Below are positions 55,203-64,000 of a stretch of 64,000 nucleotides of DNA, one piece after another. The notes under the pieces are model-generated. The model worked only from the letters and a program-made list of their open reading frames with translations, was not told the DNA's origin and ran no database searches. The position numbers and the translations under genes are program-made. The number at the start of each line of letters is the position of its first letter. Position 1 is the first letter of the stretch. This stretch comes from Clostridium folliculivorans (GTDB taxonomy: Bacteria > Bacillota > Clostridia > Clostridiales > Clostridiaceae), in NCBI RefSeq assembly GCF_024341905.1, contig NZ_BQXY01000001.1, forward strand, positions 467,013 to 531,012, in the 5' to 3' direction.

Positions 55203-56090
55203 ATGTTTAAATCAGGATATATAACTATAGTAGGTAGACCAAATGTGGGGAAATCTACGCTTTTAAATCACCTAATGGGGGAAAAATTATCAATAGTCTC
55301 CAATAAACCGCAAACAACTAGAAATAATATTAAGACTATATTAACAGCAGAGGATTATCAGATGATATTCGTTGATACTCCTGGAATGCATAAACCTAAA
55401 CATAAGTTAGGTGAATATATGATGACTTCAGCTAAGGAATCTTTAAATGAGGTTGATTTAGTTTTATTTTTAATCACTCCAGATGTAGAAATTGGCAGAG
55501 GAGATTCATATATTATTGAAGGCTTGAAGGATATAAAGGCACCAGTTATTCTAGTTGTAAATAAGGTGGATGAAAACACAAAAGAAAGAGTTGCAGAGAC
55601 TCTAAAAAATTATTCAGAAACAATGAGTTTTGCAGAGATAATACCAATATCAGCTCTTAAAGGAAAAAATACAAGTACGCTTTTGGATTTAATTGTAAAA
55701 TACCTTCCTGAAGGACCTAAATTCTATCCAGAAGATATGATAACTGATGTACAAGAAAGATTTGTAATTTCTGAAATAGTTAGAGAAAAGGCACTTAGAA
55801 CTTTAAATGAAGAAGTTCCACATGGTATAGCTGTTGATATAATACAAATGAAACAAAATGAACGAGGTTTGTATAATATAGAGGTTGACTTAATCTGCGA
55901 AAAAGATTCCCATAAAGGAATAATTATAGGCAAAAATGGTCAAACGCTAAAAAGAATAGGTGAAAGTGCTAGATACGAAATTGAGAAATTTTTAAGAGAA
56001 AGAGTAAACTTAAAGATTTGGGTTAAGGTAAGAAAAGAATGGAGAGATAACCCTTTATTTTTGAGAGAACTTGGATATAAGAAAAAATAA
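55203..56090 (+). CDS. era: GTPase Era, 30S ribosome assembly
   Basis: A 295-residue GTPase. G1 is [10 protein letters not shown]2 includes the KPQTTRNN switch, G3 is DTPGMHKP and G4 is NKVD. The C-terminal KH domain has the [19 protein letters not shown] loop that binds the 3' end of 16S rRNA. AGGAGG precedes the ATG, 12 bases after cdd. recO follows after 17 bases. Confidence 0.98.
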   Translation: MFKSGYITIVGRPNVGKSTLLNHLMGEKLSIVSNKPQTTRNNIKTILTAEDYQMIFVDTPGMHKPKHKLGEYMMTSAKESLNEVDLVLFLITPDVEIGRGDSYIIEGLKDIKAPVILVVNKVDENTKERVAETLKNYSETMSFAEIIPISALKGKNTSTLLDLIVKYLPEGPKFYPEDMITDVQERFVISEIVREKALRTLNEEVPHGIAVDIIQMKQNERGLYNIEVDLICEKDSHKGIIIGKNGQTLKRIGESARYEIEKFLRERVNLKIWVKVRKEWRDNPLFLRELGYKKK

Positions 56091-56107
56091 GTAGGAGATG
56101 AGGATTT

Positions 56108-56848
56108 CTGTCTATTTTTGAAACAAACGGCGTAGTAATTAAAGCTCAAGATTTTAAAGAAAATGATAAATTGATATGGTTATATACAGAAAAGTTAGGT
56201 AAGATAGCAGTTATCGCTAAAGGTGCAAAAAAAAGTAAAAGTAGACATTTATCTCTTACTCTCCCATTATGCTACGGTGAATTTGTAGTTTTTAAAGGGA
56301 AAAATCTGTACACTCTCTCAGAAGGGAGAATAACCAACTCTTTTCAAGGATTACTAAATAATTTAGAAAAACTTACATATTCAACATACATTTGTGAACT
56401 GATAGATATATGCGTAACGGATGAAGAGGATAACGGGAAGTTATTTAAGGATTTTGTTACCTGCCTATATTTATTAAATACTGATGCTCTTGACTATGAG
56501 CTTTTAATTAGGAGTTTTGAACTTAAAATATTAAAGGCTACAGGATATGGATTAAATCTAGATAATTGTGCATACTGTAAAAAAAGTATAAACTCTGCTG
56601 CATACATAAACATGTCTTTTTATGGAGGTGTGTGCGAAGAATGTCCAAAAGAATATGGCATATCTTTATCTAAAGGTGCATACAGTGCATTAAAGTATTT
56701 AAACACTGCACCAATGGATAAAATATATAGACTTAATATTAATAAGACAGTAAAAGATGAAATTGCAAAAATTACAGCATACATTATTAATTCTAATTAT
56801 TCTAAAAAACCAAAAAGTTTAGAAATGCTAAATTATATTAAGGAGTGA
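56108..56848 (+). CDS. recO: DNA repair protein RecO, apparent CTG start
   Basis: A 246-residue RecO with an N-terminal OB-fold (SIFETNGVVIKAQDFKENDK, then YTEKLGKIAVIAKGAKK) and a helical domain with a zinc finger (CAYC and, 20 residues on, CEEC). It anneals single strands and loads RecA with RecR. The first ordinary start is TTG 56171, which would delete the first OB strand and gives only 225 residues. A stop lies at 56099. CTG at 56108 has GAGGA four bases upstream and restores the usual length, so it is the probable start; ATT 56114 is a less likely alternative. Confidence 0.88.
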   Translation: MSIFETNGVVIKAQDFKENDKLIWLYTEKLGKIAVIAKGAKKSKSRHLSLTLPLCYGEFVVFKGKNLYTLSEGRITNSFQGLLNNLEKLTYSTYICELIDICVTDEEDNGKLFKDFVTCLYLLNTDALDYELLIRSFELKILKATGYGLNLDNCAYCKKSINSAAYINMSFYGGVCEECPKEYGISLSKGAYSALKYLNTAPMDKIYRLNINKTVKDEIAKITAYIINSNYSKKPKSLEMLNYIKE

Positions 56849-56853
56849 TAAAA

Positions 56854-57492
56854 ATGAGTGAAGTTACTTTAGAAAAAGTTGACCAAGTAAGACAAAGAAC
56901 AGGTGTTAGTTATGCTGAAGCAAAAAATGCTTTAGAAGTAAATAATGGAGAAGTTCTTGATGCTTTAATTTATATTGAAGAAGTAAAGAGTCATGATAAG
57001 AATGCTGAAAGTCAGTGGAAATCAGAAAAAGAAGAAGGCTCACAAAAGTACGAAACAATAGAAGAATTTAAAGCTTGGTTATCTGAATTAATTAAAAAGG
57101 GAAATGTATCTAGAATTAAAATAAAAAAAGATGAAAAAGTATTAATAGATGTACCGGTTAATGCTGGAATTGCTGCTGGAGTTATTGCTTTAGTATTACC
57201 GCAGTTATTAGCTATAGGTATAATTACAGCTATTGCTACTAAGATTACAATAGAGATAACTAAAGAAGATGGTTCAGTTGAAGTTGTAAATAAGGTGGTA
57301 AAAGAGACTGTTTCTGATGTAAAAGATATGGCTACTGATCTAAAGGATAAAGCAACAGATTTGGCTGAAAACTTAAAAGATAAGTTTAATTCAGTAAAAA
57401 ATGAGAAGGCTACTAACAAAAATATTCATGTAGATAATGATTCACCAGTTTATACCTATACAGTTAAATTTGATGAAGTGGATAAAGAATAA
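56854..57492 (+). CDS. UBA-like/DUF4342 protein with membrane segment
   Basis: A 212-residue protein. The first about 45 residues form a UBA-like fold (VDQVRQRTGVSYAEAKNALE, as in EF-Ts). The middle contains the DUF4342 region with a hydrophobic hairpin (AGIAAGVIALVLPQLLAIGIITAIA), and the end is a Lys/Asp-rich helical tail. The function is unknown. ATG 56854 has AAGGAGTGA six bases upstream; the GTG at 56845 is inside that site. It follows recO closely and is probably in the same operon. No terminator is evident after it. Confidence 0.82.
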   Translation: MSEVTLEKVDQVRQRTGVSYAEAKNALEVNNGEVLDALIYIEEVKSHDKNAESQWKSEKEEGSQKYETIEEFKAWLSELIKKGNVSRIKIKKDEKVLIDVPVNAGIAAGVIALVLPQLLAIGIITAIATKITIEITKEDGSVEVVNKVVKETVSDVKDMATDLKDKATDLAENLKDKFNSVKNEKATNKNIHVDNDSPVYTYTVKFDEVDKE

Positions 57493-57539
57493 GGAATTTA
57501 AAGAAAAATAAGAAAATTCAGATGAAATAAGAGGCAAAT

Positions 57540-57658
57540 GAGGAATATTCAAAGAATTTGAAAGATTATTCAGAAAATTTGGCATAGTCAAACTTCGATA
57601 TAGTGATATAATAGGTTATGTAAAACGTATACGGTTCTGAATAATCAGAATATTCCTC
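57540..57658. promoter_or_regulatory. ccpN promoter region framed by inverted repeats
   Basis: An extended -10 promoter, TGATATAAT (57604-57612), lies before ccpN. The perfect palindrome TTCTGAATAATCAGAA (57635-57650) is just downstream of it. Two blocks upstream, GAGGAATATTC (57540-57550) and GATTATTCAGAA (57564-57575), recur downstream in inverted form (57648-57658 and 57635-57646), so the promoter is framed by matching sites. They look like operators, possibly for autoregulation. Confidence 0.55.
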
Positions 57659-57684
57659 TATTAAAACGAAAGAGGGGAAGGACA

Positions 57685-58320
57685 TTGAAGTTATCACCGC
57701 GTCAGGAAGAGATAATAAAGCTTGTAAAAGAGGGACAGCCTATTACCTCAGAAGCGCTGGCTTCAAAGCTTGGGGTTACGAGAGCAGCATTAAGGCCAGA
57801 TTTAGCAGTACTTACTATGATTGGTGCCTTAGATGCAAGACCTAAGGTAGGTTATGTTTATACTGAAAAGCCAATGAATAACCTCTTGTATGATTACATC
57901 ACCAATATAAAGGTTAAAGATATAATGTCTAAACCTGCATTTGTAAACGAAGAGACTATGGTATATGATGCGATAGTTAATCTTTTTCTAACAGATGTGG
58001 GAACATTATTTGTTGAAAGTGATGGATTTTTAATAGGTGCAGTTTCAAGAAAAGATTTCTTGAAGATAGCTATAGGCGGAACAGATATACATAAAGTTCC
58101 TGTAGGAGTCATAATGACTAGAATGCCTAATATAATATTTATAAGCAAAGAAGAAAGCGCATATACTGCAGCAAAGAAGATAATAGAGCATGAAATAGAT
58201 TCTATTCCGGTGGTTGAAAAAGTTCTTGATGAGGAACAAAAGGATCAATATAAGATAATTGGAAAGATATCTAAAACAAATATAACAAAATTGTTTGTAA
58301 AAATGGGAAATGGTCAATAA
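57685..58320 (+). CDS. ccpN: CcpN-type repressor: HTH plus two CBS domains
   Basis: A 211-residue regulator that aligns with Bacillus CcpN (YqzB) over its whole length. The N-terminal helix-turn-helix is SPRQEEIIKLVKEGQPITSE then LGVTRAALRPDLAVL, and RPKVGYVYT follows. Two CBS domains fill residues 75-205 (VGTLFVESDGFLIGAVSRKD and VIMTRMPNI). CcpN represses gluconeogenic genes and senses nucleotides through its CBS domains. Here it precedes ppdK directly. In many Firmicutes ppsR (PPDK regulatory kinase) stands between them; it is absent here. It starts at TTG with GGGGAAGG upstream. Confidence 0.92.
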   Translation: MKLSPRQEEIIKLVKEGQPITSEALASKLGVTRAALRPDLAVLTMIGALDARPKVGYVYTEKPMNNLLYDYITNIKVKDIMSKPAFVNEETMVYDAIVNLFLTDVGTLFVESDGFLIGAVSRKDFLKIAIGGTDIHKVPVGVIMTRMPNIIFISKEESAYTAAKKIIEHEIDSIPVVEKVLDEEQKDQYKIIGKISKTNITKLFVKMGNGQ

Positions 58321-58444
58321 TTAAGGGTAAGTAATTCAGTCTATGGTTCACAGTTCAATTCGTCAGCTTTCGGAGCATTAGCTCTGTTAAGTATATATAT
58401 ATAAACATATTAATATAAATAGTATTGAACGGAGGAGTATTGAG

Positions 58445-61075
58445 ATGGAGATCAAAAAATATGTTTACCTCTTCAAAGAAGGTAAGGCATCAATGAAAAA
58501 TTTACTGGGAGGTAAAGGTGCTAATTTAGCTGAAATGACAACTTTGGGTATACCTGTTCCACAAGGATTTATAGTAACTACTGAAGCTTGTAATAAATAC
58601 TATGAAGATGGAAGAAAGATTTCGCCAGAAATAATCAACCAAATTCATGAAAAATTAGCTCAGTTAGAAGAAATAACAGGTAAAAAGTTTGGTGATTTAA
58701 ATAAACCTCTTTTAGTTTCAGTAAGATCTGGAGCAAGAGTTTCAATGCCAGGTATGATGGATACAATATTAAATCTTGGTTTAAATGATGCTGCTGTTGA
58801 AGCAATGGCAAGTCTTACAAACAATCCAAGATTTGCATATGATTCATATAGAAGATTTATTCAAATGTTCTCAGATGTTGTTATGGGGATTGAAAAGAGA
58901 TTATTTGAAGCTAAAATCGATGAGATGAAAGAAGAAAAGGGTGTACATTTCGATACAGAGTTAACTGCTGATGATCTTAAAGAATTAGTTGTAAGATTTA
59001 AGGCACTTTATAAGAAAGAAAAAGGTGAGGACTTCCCACAAGATCCTAAAGATCAGCTTATAGAATCAATCACTGCTGTATTTAGATCATGGGATAACCC
59101 AAGAGCTATAGTTTATAGAAGACTTAATGATATACCTGGAGATTGGGGAACTGCTGTAAACGTTCAAGAGATGGTTTTCGGTAACAAAGGAGAAACATCA
59201 GGTACAGGAGTTGCGTTCTCAAGAGACCCATCCACAGGAGAAAATGCTATATATGGTGAGTACTTAATGAATGCTCAAGGTGAGGATGTTGTTGCTGGTA
59301 TAAGAACTCCTCAACCAATTGCTAAATTACAGGAACAAAATCCTGAAATTTATAAGCAATTTGAAGACATAGTTAATACTTTAGAAAAACATTATAGAGA
59401 TATGCAAGATATGGAGTTCACAATAGAAGAAGGAACTTTATATTTCTTACAAACTAGAAATGGTAAAAGAACTGCTCAATCAGCATTAAAGATTGCTGTA
59501 GATCTAGTTGAAGAAGGAATGCTTACAAAGGAAGAAGCACTTTTAAAAGTTGATCCAAAGCAATTAGATTCATTACTTCATCCAACTTTTGATCCTGCTG
59601 AAATGAAAAAGGTTGAAGTTGTAGCTAAGGGGTTACCAGCTTCACCAGGTGCTGCATGCGGAAAGATAGCATTCTCAGCTGAAGAAGCTAAAGAAAGAGC
59701 AGCAAATGGAGAAACTGTAGTTTTAGTAAGACTTGAAACATCTCCAGAAGATATAGAAGGTATGATAGCTGCAAGAGGTATCTTAACTGTAAGAGGTGGT
59801 ATGACATCACATGCTGCAGTTGTTGCTAGAGGTATGGGAACTTGCTGTGTAGCGGGTTGTGGAGAATTAAAGGTTAGTGAAGCTAATAAGACATTAGAAG
59901 TTGCAGGTAAGACTTTAACTGCTAATGATTGGATATCAATAGATGGTTCAACTGGTAATATATATGCTCAAGCTATAAAGACAGTTTCACCTGAAATAAG
60001 CGGATATTTCGCAACATTTATGGGATGGGCTGATGAAACAAGAAAATTAAAGGTTAGAACAAACGCTGATACACCTAGAGATACAGTTCAAGCAGTAGAA
60101 TTTGGTGCAGAAGGTATTGGACTATGTAGAACAGAGCATATGTTCTTTGCAGAAGACAGAATTGCTGCTGTTAGAGAAATGATAGTTGCTAAGACTGTAG
60201 AGCAAAGAAGAAAGGCTTTAGATAAACTTCTTCCAATGCAAAGAGGCGATTTTGCATCTATGTACGAGGCACTAGAAGGAAGACCAGCTACTATAAGATT
60301 CTTAGATCCACCACTACATGAATTCTTACCTCAAGCTGAAGAAGATATCATAGCTTTAGCTAAGGAGATGGATATAACTTATGAGGAGCTTAAAGCAACT
60401 TGTGAGGAATTGCATGAATTCAACCCAATGATGGGTCATAGAGGATGCCGTTTGGCTGTTTCATACCCAGAAATAGCTGAAATGCAAACAAGAGCTGTCA
60501 TCGAAGCTGCTATTGAAGTTAGAAACAATAAAGGCTATGATGTAGTTCCTGAAATAATGATTCCATTAGTTGGAGAAATAAAAGAATTAAAGTATGTTAA
60601 AGATATAGTAGTAGAAACTGCTAAGACAGTTATGAGTGAAAAAGGTGTAGAAATACCTTTCAAAGTAGGTACAATGATAGAAATTCCTAGAGCTGCTTTA
60701 ACTGCAGATACTATAGCTAAAGAAGCTGAATTCTTCTCATTTGGTACTAATGACTTAACTCAAATGACTTTTGGATTCTCAAGAGATGATGCTGCTAAGT
60801 TCTTAAAAGACTACTATGAAAAGAAGATCTACGAACAAGATCCATTTGCTAAGATTGACCAAACAGGTGTTGGTGAATTGATGAAGATAGCAGTTGAAAA
60901 AGGTAGATCCGAAAGAGCTGATATCAAACTTGGTATCTGTGGAGAACACGGTGGAGATCCTTCTTCAGTTGAATTCTGCCATGCATTAGGATTAGACTAT
61001 GTATCATGTTCACCATTTAGAGTTCCAATAGCTAGATTAGCTGCTGCTCAAGCTCAAATTAAGAATCCAAGATAG
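58445..61075 (+). CDS. ppdK: Pyruvate, phosphate dikinase
   Basis: An 876-residue enzyme that interconverts pyruvate, ATP and phosphate with phosphoenolpyruvate, AMP and pyrophosphate. The N-terminal ATP-grasp domain (LLGGKGANLAEM, then SVRSGARVSMPGMMDT), the phosphohistidine domain with GGMTSHAAVVARGMG (His456, preceded by Thr454) and the C-terminal PEP-binding barrel (GICGEHGGDP with the catalytic Cys) are complete. The Thr that PPDK regulatory proteins phosphorylate is retained, although no ppsR gene is adjacent. GGAGGAG precedes its ATG. The pyrophosphatase at 11 kb would pull the reaction. Confidence 0.98.
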   Translation: MEIKKYVYLFKEGKASMKNLLGGKGANLAEMTTLGIPVPQGFIVTTEACNKYYEDGRKISPEIINQIHEKLAQLEEITGKKFGDLNKPLLVSVRSGARVSMPGMMDTILNLGLNDAAVEAMASLTNNPRFAYDSYRRFIQMFSDVVMGIEKRLFEAKIDEMKEEKGVHFDTELTADDLKELVVRFKALYKKEKGEDFPQDPKDQLIESITAVFRSWDNPRAIVYRRLNDIPGDWGTAVNVQEMVFGNKGETSGTGVAFSRDPSTGENAIYGEYLMNAQGEDVVAGIRTPQPIAKLQEQNPEIYKQFEDIVNTLEKHYRDMQDMEFTIEEGTLYFLQTRNGKRTAQSALKIAVDLVEEGMLTKEEALLKVDPKQLDSLLHPTFDPAEMKKVEVVAKGLPASPGAACGKIAFSAEEAKERAANGETVVLVRLETSPEDIEGMIAARGILTVRGGMTSHAAVVARGMGTCCVAGCGELKVSEANKTLEVAGKTLTANDWISIDGSTGNIYAQAIKTVSPEISGYFATFMGWADETRKLKVRTNADTPRDTVQAVEFGAEGIGLCRTEHMFFAEDRIAAVREMIVAKTVEQRRKALDKLLPMQRGDFASMYEALEGRPATIRFLDPPLHEFLPQAEEDIIALAKEMDITYEELKATCEELHEFNPMMGHRGCRLAVSYPEIAEMQTRAVIEAAIEVRNNKGYDVVPEIMIPLVGEIKELKYVKDIVVETAKTVMSEKGVEIPFKVGTMIEIPRAALTADTIAKEAEFFSFGTNDLTQMTFGFSRDDAAKFLKDYYEKKIYEQDPFAKIDQTGVGELMKIAVEKGRSERADIKLGICGEHGGDPSSVEFCHALGLDYVSCSPFRVPIARLAAAQAQIKNPR

Positions 61076-61084
61076 TATTTAAAT

Positions 61085-61119
61085 AAAAAGAAACCTAATG
61101 AAATTTAGGTTTCTTTTTT
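61085..61119 (+). terminator. Terminator of ppdK
   Basis: AAAAAGAAACCTAA and TTAGGTTTCTTTTT around a six-base loop, with a T run. Confidence 0.92.
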
Positions 61120-61202
61120 ACTTCATAAAAAAACATAAAATTTTCAAGTTAGCTAAACCAGTCTATTTCAATGTGTTTAGAAGCTTTTATGGATATACAG
61201 TA

Positions 61203-61256
61203 AAAAATAAAACCCACAAATATATAGAAATGTAAATTTCAATATATTTGTGGGTT
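61203..61256 (-). terminator. Terminator of the CotS-family gene (minus strand)
   Basis: A 20-base-pair stem with one A-A mismatch (arms 61211-61231 and 61236-61256), followed on the minus strand by a T-rich run. It lies about 110 bases beyond the stop codon. Confidence 0.75.
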
Positions 61257-61368
61257 AGTTCATAGAAATAGATATTCGTTTCCATGATTTAAAAATATAC
61301 CAATAATTATTTTATCTATTAATGGTAATTTCCCTGATAAATAGATTTCCGATTGAAGTGTGTCATCT

Positions 61369-62433
61369 TTATATATCTAATGAATAATGCTTTCTTAAAT
61401 GATCAGTTAATTCGGAAATAAAATTAAGTTGGTAATCAGTTTTTTTAACTGTTTTTTCTAATAAGTTACAGAAGGAGTTCTTGTTGCATTTCTTTATGTT
61501 ATTATAGTAATCTTTAGAAATTCTCCAGTATTTTTGAGGGAAGGATAAATATACTAAAATATATTTAATATCATCAATAGTTAGTTTGTTTATCTCGTTA
61601 TAATTTTTTATACAATTAATAGCTATTTCTACATCCCATTTTGTATTGTCTCTTTTTAATAGTCGTCTTAGATAATAAGAAATATCATGTGCAATATAGT
61701 CATATGAGCACTTATCAAAGTCTATAATCCAAATTTCTTTTGACTTATCAAAGATAATATTCTTATTTACATAATCACCATGACACAGAGAGGATGTAAG
61801 ATTATCATTATTAATTGTAGATGCAGTTTCTAATGCGAATTTTGCTAGATCTATGTTTTTATCAAAGCTATCCAAGAACATTTTAGAAAACTTATCTTTA
61901 TACAGGTATGCAGAGTTTGAACATATCAAAAGTTTTTGAAAATGTTTATTGATGGATATGTATAAGTCATCATATCCTTTCTTTATTTTACTACCTGGTA
62001 TAGGAAAAAAGTCTTTTGACGAATAATGCATTTTTGCTAAGTATTTTGAAGTTTCAACTATGTTATCTATGTCGTCATAATTACATTTTTCTCCATCAAC
62101 CCATGGAGTAAGTACGAAAAGCATATCATTATAATTTACAAATCTACTTTTATTTACTGTGGGTAAAAATCTTGGGACATTAATACCATTCCTATAAAGC
62201 CATTCCATAGCAGAATAGACAAAGAGTAACTCTGATTCTGTATAATAAACTTTTTTTAAACAATAAGTTTTGTTGTTATAATCAATTTTATAAACAGCTC
62301 TCTGCTTTTCTGTGTTCTTCAACTTTATTTGCTCTATGGAGGCTTCGTTCAAATTGTAGTAAGGTAAGACGTGCTTTCCTACATTTGATTCAGATAATAA
62401 GCTGGCAGCAGTTGCATGCAATTCCTTTGGCAT
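61369..62433 (-). CDS. cotS: CotS-family spore coat protein, kinase-like fold
   Basis: A 354-residue protein of the CotS/YsxE group with an aminoglycoside-phosphotransferase-like kinase fold. The catalytic loop LCHGDYVNKNIIF (HGDxxxxN) and the metal motif IIDFDKC are intact, so it may be an active kinase. In Bacillus such proteins are in the spore coat. On the minus strand AAGGAGGT precedes ATG 62433; the longer frame to 62460 begins before that site. It lies reversed between ppdK and the dGTPase gene. Mother-cell expression is likely but no sigma-K promoter could be assigned. Confidence 0.85.
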   Translation of the reverse strand: MPKELHATAASLLSESNVGKHVLPYYNLNEASIEQIKLKNTEKQRAVYKIDYNNKTYCLKKVYYTESELLFVYSAMEWLYRNGINVPRFLPTVNKSRFVNYNDMLFVLTPWVDGEKCNYDDIDNIVETSKYLAKMHYSSKDFFPIPGSKIKKGYDDLYISINKHFQKLLICSNSAYLYKDKFSKMFLDSFDKNIDLAKFALETASTINNDNLTSSLCHGDYVNKNIIFDKSKEIWIIDFDKCSYDYIAHDISYYLRRLLKRDNTKWDVEIAINCIKNYNEINKLTIDDIKYILVYLSFPQKYWRISKDYYNNIKKCNKNSFCNLLEKTVKKTDYQLNFISELTDHLRKHYSLDI

Positions 62434-62753
62434 AAATACCTCCTTCACATAAAAATTCATATTATATTAATATTATGAAAATTATTACATTATACGTATG
62501 TTTTACAATTTTATTTTAATTGTTTGATTAGATGATGTTTCAGTAGTTTATATATACATGGAATAAACTGAGGTTGAAGGAGAATTGCTTTGTACTGCAA
62601 TTAATTTAAAAAAAATCTTAATTTGAATAATAATTTTATATTAATAATTATAAAATTGTAATAGTTTGAAAAAAAATGCAAATGATAAATAGTAGCATAA
62701 ATTTGAAGGATTTTAAGAAAATATATAGAATATCTATAAAAGGAGGTGATTAT
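62434..62753. other. AT-rich divergent intergenic region
   Basis: The region between the divergent cotS and dgt genes. It should contain both promoters. Apart from the strong AAGGAGGTGAT ribosome binding site of dgt at its end, I see no defined element. Confidence 0.4.
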
Positions 62754-63782
62754 ATGACTATAAGGGAAAAAATTGAGGGTTTTGAAAGTTTGACACTGAT
62801 TAAAGAGGCTTCTTTTTCTAACAAAACGAAAGGAAGAGAAAAAAGTGAAGAACAAGATCATATAAGAACCTGTTATATGGTTGATAGAGACAGGATACTA
62901 CATTGTAAATCTTTTAGAAGACTAAAGCATAAAACTCAAGTTTTTATAAAGACTTCTTCAGATCACTATAGAACTAGACTTACCCATACTTTAGAAGTTT
63001 CTCAAATAGCTAGGACAATAGCTGTTGGTATAGGACTAAATGAATATCTAGTTGAAGCAATAACACTTGGCCATGATTTAGGGCATGTAGCATTTGCACA
63101 TATGGGTGAAGAAGTTTTAAATGAATTTTTAAAGAATGGTTTTAGGCATAACGAACAAAGCGTTAGAGTGGTGAAAAGGCTTGAAAAAGAAGGAAGAGGC
63201 TTAAATCTGTGCTTCGAAGTTATAGATGGTATAGAACATCACAGTGGCTTTACGAACGGTATTGCTAAGGCAGCAACCTTAGAAGGTCAAGTGGTGAGAT
63301 ATAGTGATAAGATGGCATATTTAAACCATGATATAGATGATTCTGTAAGAGCAGGGCTTCTTAGAGAGGATGAGGTTCCTAAAGATATAATTGATATATT
63401 AGGAAAAACTAATTCTGAAAGGATAAATATATTGGTAACGGATTGTATTGAAAATACACTTAACAACATAAAGAAAGGTGATATAAAGGTTTCTTTAAGT
63501 GACGAAGTAGGAGATGCAATGACCAAATTAAGAAGCTTTATGTTTAAAAAAGTGTATCTTGGGGATATATTAAAGATTGAAAGAGATAAAGCTAAGTTTG
63601 TATTAAGACATGTGATTGAATATTTTATGAAGCACCCTGAAGAGATGCCTAACATATATCAAGAAATTTCAGAACAAGAAGGTTTAGAAAGAGCTGTCGC
63701 TGATTATGCAGCTGGTATGAGTGATGATTATTGTCTTAATATGTTTAATAAAATATATGTACCTAAATTTGTGATTTATTAA
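62754..63782 (+). CDS. dgt: dGTP triphosphohydrolase-like HD protein
   Basis: A 342-residue HD-superfamily protein of the short dNTPase branch. The metal motifs are in order: [15 protein letters not shown] (first His), [16 protein letters not shown] (HD) and the later [17 protein letters not shown] (Asp). It hydrolyses dGTP or other dNTPs to nucleoside and triphosphate; specificity cannot be read from sequence. ATG 62754 is preceded by AAGGAGGTGAT; the longer frame from 62676 passes through that site. In clostridia this gene usually precedes dnaG and rpoD. Confidence 0.93.
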   Translation: MTIREKIEGFESLTLIKEASFSNKTKGREKSEEQDHIRTCYMVDRDRILHCKSFRRLKHKTQVFIKTSSDHYRTRLTHTLEVSQIARTIAVGIGLNEYLVEAITLGHDLGHVAFAHMGEEVLNEFLKNGFRHNEQSVRVVKRLEKEGRGLNLCFEVIDGIEHHSGFTNGIAKAATLEGQVVRYSDKMAYLNHDIDDSVRAGLLREDEVPKDIIDILGKTNSERINILVTDCIENTLNNIKKGDIKVSLSDEVGDAMTKLRSFMFKKVYLGDILKIERDKAKFVLRHVIEYFMKHPEEMPNIYQEISEQEGLERAVADYAAGMSDDYCLNMFNKIYVPKFVIY

Positions 63783-64000
63783 TAAATTAAGGACTAAAAG
63801 TTATATAATCATAAAAAGATGATAGTTATTTATATATAAGAAGGAAAATTAAAGAAAATAACGAATAATAAATATTACTTGAAATTATAAAGTTTAATAA
63901 TAAATTTGAAAAAACGTAAAACAAAAAGAAGGATTTTATCAACTTATGTCGAATATTATAAAACTTGCAAAGAAATAAATTTATTTTAAGGTGGTTATGC
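63783..64000. other. AT-rich end of window
   Basis: No complete feature. AAGGTGG six bases before the end suggests that the next plus-strand gene starts at or just beyond the window edge. By synteny this would be dnaG, but it cannot be confirmed. Confidence 0.3.

Noticed and set aside
57012-57419. Minus-strand 135-codon open frame inside the DUF4342 gene
   Set aside because: Ser/Thr/Phe/Ile-rich composition is typical of the antisense of a Lys/Glu-rich protein.

Overview
The window looks like chromosomal DNA of a motile, endospore-forming, low-GC Gram-positive bacterium of the Clostridium (sensu stricto) type. The evidence is the strong AT bias with AGA-rich codon use, the fused FliR-FlhB flagellar export protein, the spoIIA and spoVA sporulation operons, a GPR germination protease, and several gene orders that are conserved across Firmicutes. 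I see no phage, insertion sequence, CRISPR array, tRNA or rRNA.

Layout. 1-10.9 kb is the 3' half of a tightly coupled flagellar operon: fliO (partial), fliP, fliQ, fliR-flhB, flhA, flhF, flhG, a PilZ protein, the motility sigma factor fliA/sigD, a SwrB-like protein, a small membrane protein with no ordinary start codon, flgF and flgG, ended by a strong terminator. 11-18 kb holds a CBS-type manganese pyrophosphatase (minus strand), a Ca2+-type P-ATPase, and small or poorly characterised genes. 18.3-21.6 kb holds deoC and a Lon-family protease whose ATPase motifs are lost. 22-26 kb is the forespore regulon core: spoIIAA-spoIIAB-sigF, then spoVAC-spoVAD-spoVAE, followed at 26.2 kb by a P-type ATPase homologue that lacks its phosphorylation aspartate. 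28.8-38.6 kb holds comEC, holA, rpsT (minus), gpr, spoIIP, a small unknown, lepA and hemW. 38.9-47.9 kb is the heat-shock operon hrcA-grpE-dnaK-dnaJ under a perfect CIRCE operator, then prmA-rsmE-mtaB. 48.1-56.8 kb runs hinT, rpsU, yqeY, yqfC, yqfD, pgpH, ybeY, a DgkA-PAP2 fusion, cdd, era and recO; phoH, normally between yqfD and pgpH, is absent here. 56.8-64 kb holds a DUF4342 protein, ccpN, ppdK, a CotS-family kinase (minus) and a dGTPase-like gene.

How the genes work together. The first block makes the flagellar export gate and distal rod, with FlhF/FlhG setting number and position and SigD driving late genes. SpoIIAA/AB control SigF in the forespore. SpoIIP acts in engulfment, the SpoVA proteins in dipicolinate loading, GPR in germination, and YqfC/YqfD are also sporulation proteins. 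The remainder is mostly translation, ribosome maturation, protein folding, lipid-carrier recycling and DNA repair.

Most noteworthy signals: (a) a family of nested palindromic repeats, at least seven full or deleted copies and one half copy, sitting just after gene ends, with arms that differ between copies but stay paired; (b) a hairpin lying exactly between the Shine-Dalgarno sequence and the ATG of spoIIAA; (c) the catalytically dead P-type ATPase beside spoVA; (d) a terminator-like hairpin whose 3' arm contains the Shine-Dalgarno sequence of the gene after spoIIP; (e) two genes that appear to use ATT and CTG starts. Several start sites were moved from the longest open frame to the codon that has a ribosome binding site; this is stated in each entry.
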